Part shown: in pieces, positions 4,877-6,165 of the stretch | Layout of the letters: each line of letters starts with the position of its first letter | Position numbering within the stretch: position 1 is the stretch's first letter | From: JBCCGE01 sp039029455 | GTDB lineage: Bacteria > Pseudomonadota > Gammaproteobacteria > Arenicellales > Poriferihabitantaceae | DNA: 6,165 nucleotides | Direction: 5' to 3' | Assembly: GCA_039029455.1 (NCBI GenBank) | Contig: JBCCGE010000143.1 | Coordinates: 1-6,165 of the forward strand | Notes under the pieces: model-generated | Databases searched by the model: none | Told to the model about the DNA's origin: nothing | What the model saw: the letters and a program-made list of their open reading frames with translations, nothing else | Made by a program: the position numbers and the translations under genes

Positions 4877-5821
4877 TTGAAACAAAACTCTGGTTCAAAG
4901 TGGGTCGTCATCGCCGCATTGATCGGCAATGGTTTAATCGCGATTACCAAGTTCATCGCTTCAACCATTACCGGCAGCTCGGCTATGCTGAGTGAGGCAA
5001 TCCACTCTGTTGTGGATACCGGAAATCAGGGTCTTTTGCTCTACGGAATGAAGCGGGCGTCGAAACCGGCGGATCGGGAACACCCGTTTGGATATGGTAT
5101 GGAGCTGTATTTCTGGACATTCGTCGTCGCCATTATGATATTTGCCGTTGGTGCCGGGGTATCGTTGTACGAGGGCATACATAAACTGGGCGACCCTCAG
5201 CCGATAACCAAACCAATGGTGAACTATGTGGTTCTGGGTATTGCCATGGTGTTTGAAGGGGTGGCCTGGATGGTGGCGTTTCGCGAGTTTCAGAAACAAA
5301 AAGGCGAAATGGGGTATCTGAGAGCCGTTCAGCGCAGTAAAGATCCAACGGTGTTTACGGTCCTGTTTGAGGACAGTGCGGCCATGCTGGGCCTGATCGC
5401 AGCCTTTATCGGCATTTATCTGGCACAGACGCTCGATATGCCCGTATTTGACGCGATTGCGTCTATAGTGATTGGCATCATTCTGGCATGTACGGCGGCC
5501 GTATTGGCTTATGAGAGCAAAGGTCTGCTGATCGGAGAGTCTGCGAATCGCGAAGTGGTGGACGGCATCCGAAATATTGTGCAACAAGAGGACACCATCA
5601 TTAACATCAACGAAGTATTAACCATGCACATGGGACCCAATGACGTGCTGCTCAATATCAGTATCGATTTTAAAGACGCCATTACTGCCGGCGAAGTGGA
5701 AAAAACAATATCTATTTTAGAATCAAGTATTAAGTGTGAATATCCAGATATCGCTCGAATATTCATTGAAGCACAGAGTCGCACCGGTCATCTGAAAAAT
5801 CTTACCCAAGAAAGAGACTAG
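4877..5821 (+). CDS. Cation diffusion facilitator (CDF) family transporter, SLC30A9-like branch
   Basis: The 314-residue product has six predicted membrane helices (about 9-29, 34-57, 78-98, 114-134, 161-183, 188-212) and a cytoplasmic C-terminal domain (215-314), the normal CDF plan and length. CDF proteins are dimeric proton antiporters that export zinc, iron, manganese or similar divalent metals across the inner membrane. Helix 2 has the metal-site motif HSVVD (His43, Asp47) in SEAIHSVVDTGNQ. Helix 5 has FEDSAAMLG with Asp166 but lacks the histidine four residues before it that YiiP-type members use; an ED pair at this point is what I recall for the SLC30A9-like branch. REHPFGYGMELYFW follows helix 2, also typical. 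TTG 4877 is the best start; CTG 4871 is possible, the frame has no ATG or GTG upstream and the next Met (37) would remove helix 1. No Shine-Dalgarno sequence. Metal specificity is not readable. Confidence 0.88.
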   Translation: MKQNSGSKWVVIAALIGNGLIAITKFIASTITGSSAMLSEAIHSVVDTGNQGLLLYGMKRASKPADREHPFGYGMELYFWTFVVAIMIFAVGAGVSLYEGIHKLGDPQPITKPMVNYVVLGIAMVFEGVAWMVAFREFQKQKGEMGYLRAVQRSKDPTVFTVLFEDSAAMLGLIAAFIGIYLAQTLDMPVFDAIASIVIGIILACTAAVLAYESKGLLIGESANREVVDGIRNIVQQEDTIININEVLTMHMGPNDVLLNISIDFKDAITAGEVEKTISILESSIKCEYPDIARIFIEAQSRTGHLKNLTQERD

Positions 5822-5853
5822 GGCCGCTGGTAAAGCCCCGGTCGGAATCATTT

Positions 5854-5884
5854 ACCCTGACAGGGCACATCGGCACATCAGGGT
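5854..5884. repeat. Tandem octamer within a nested inverted repeat after the CDF gene
   Basis: GGCACATC occurs twice in direct tandem (5864-5871 and 5872-5879). It is flanked by ACCCTGA (5854-5860) and TCAGGGT (5878-5884), a perfect 7-bp inverted repeat with a 17-nt loop; CCCTGACAGGG (5855-5865) is a second small dyad. The hairpin might end CDF transcription, but only TTTT follows some bases later, so it is a poor intrinsic terminator. The octamer looks like a slippage duplication. Confidence 0.4.
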
Positions 5885-5895
5885 CTAATCTGGTT

Positions 5896-6165
5896 TTGTC
5901 CTGTCGCATAAAAAGCGCCGGCTCTCGGGAAAACTTTGATCCCAACCTATTCTATGATCGCGAAAGCGCTCTGGAACATCTAAAAGCATTGCCGTCACTT
6001 CGCGTCGCGAAAGCGGTGGAAAAAATTCTGAGCTTCTCACGTGGCGACATAAACTGGCGGGTTGAATTCCTGCCGGAAGAAGACACCATGCACGTCGATT
6101 TCTCTGAACTGTCTTTTGAACATGCCGCGGATGTAAATGTGTTCTACGATTTTGTCGAAGAACAG
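5896..6165 (+). CDS. Unidentified protein, N-terminal part only
   Basis: The plus-strand frame read from 5896 is open to the window edge, giving about 90 residues without a stop; the same frame is open back to 5770. The product is acidic and mixed, with NFDPNLFYDRESALEHLKAL near the start, then a lysine/arginine-containing stretch VAKAVEKIL, and VDFSELSFEHAADVNVFYDF near the edge. I see no signal peptide, membrane helix or family motif that I recognise. The frame has no ATG or GTG before 6088, so TTG 5896 is proposed as start, with CTG 5890 (6 nt after AGGG) and ATG 6088 as alternatives. It lies 74 nt after the transporter gene on the same strand and could be in its transcript. That it is coding is likely from the open length and codon make-up; function is unknown. 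Confidence 0.55.
   Translation, partial: MSCRIKSAGSRENFDPNLFYDRESALEHLKALPSLRVAKAVEKILSFSRGDINWRVEFLPEEDTMHVDFSELSFEHAADVNVFYDFVEEQ

Noticed and set aside
4961..5587. Minus-strand open frame of 208 codons
   Set aside because: It is His/Arg-rich antisense of the CDF transporter, a usual shadow of membrane-protein codons; no family features.
5854..5884. Intrinsic terminator for the CDF gene
   Set aside because: Stem of 7 bp with a 17-nt loop and no adjacent T-run; recorded as a repeat instead.

Overview
The window looks like chromosomal DNA from a Gram-negative bacterium, most likely a gammaproteobacterium. This rests on an outer-membrane phospholipase A with its full catalytic set, an OmpH/Skp-type periplasmic protein carrying a lipobox, and roughly balanced base composition. 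No rRNA, tRNA, CRISPR array, insertion sequence or phage module is visible. Coding density is high and the genes sit in short units that alternate in strand.

Layout. (1) Positions 1-1265, minus strand: a possible 43-codon small ORF, then an OmpH/Skp-like lipoprotein, then a flavodoxin-family protein with a GTG start and a strong ribosome binding site, then the first codons of a further gene leaving the left edge. The last three are spaced by 18 nt each and look like one operon. (2) Positions 1283-2880, plus strand: an aspartoacylase/succinylglutamate-desuccinylase-family zinc hydrolase followed 32 nt later by a PaaI-type hotdog thioesterase. (3) Positions 2904-4820, minus strand: outer-membrane phospholipase A (pldA) upstream of a SprT-like zinc metalloprotein with a C-terminal zinc ribbon. 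The sprT-like gene has its own candidate promoter, overlapped by a 26-bp palindrome. (4) Positions 4877-6165, plus strand: a cation diffusion facilitator transporter, then an unidentified ORF cut by the right edge.

Functional links are loose. The lipoprotein and the phospholipase belong to the envelope, and the zinc hydrolase and thioesterase could act on the same acylated metabolites. I do not see a convincing new multi-gene system. The points that most deserve a second look are the palindromic candidate operator before the sprT-like gene, the lipid-anchored Skp-like protein with Asp after the lipobox cysteine, the hidden small ORF overlapping its start, and a repeated pattern of starts that lack a Shine-Dalgarno sequence (several TTG) but have a -10-like hexamer 8-10 nt upstream.
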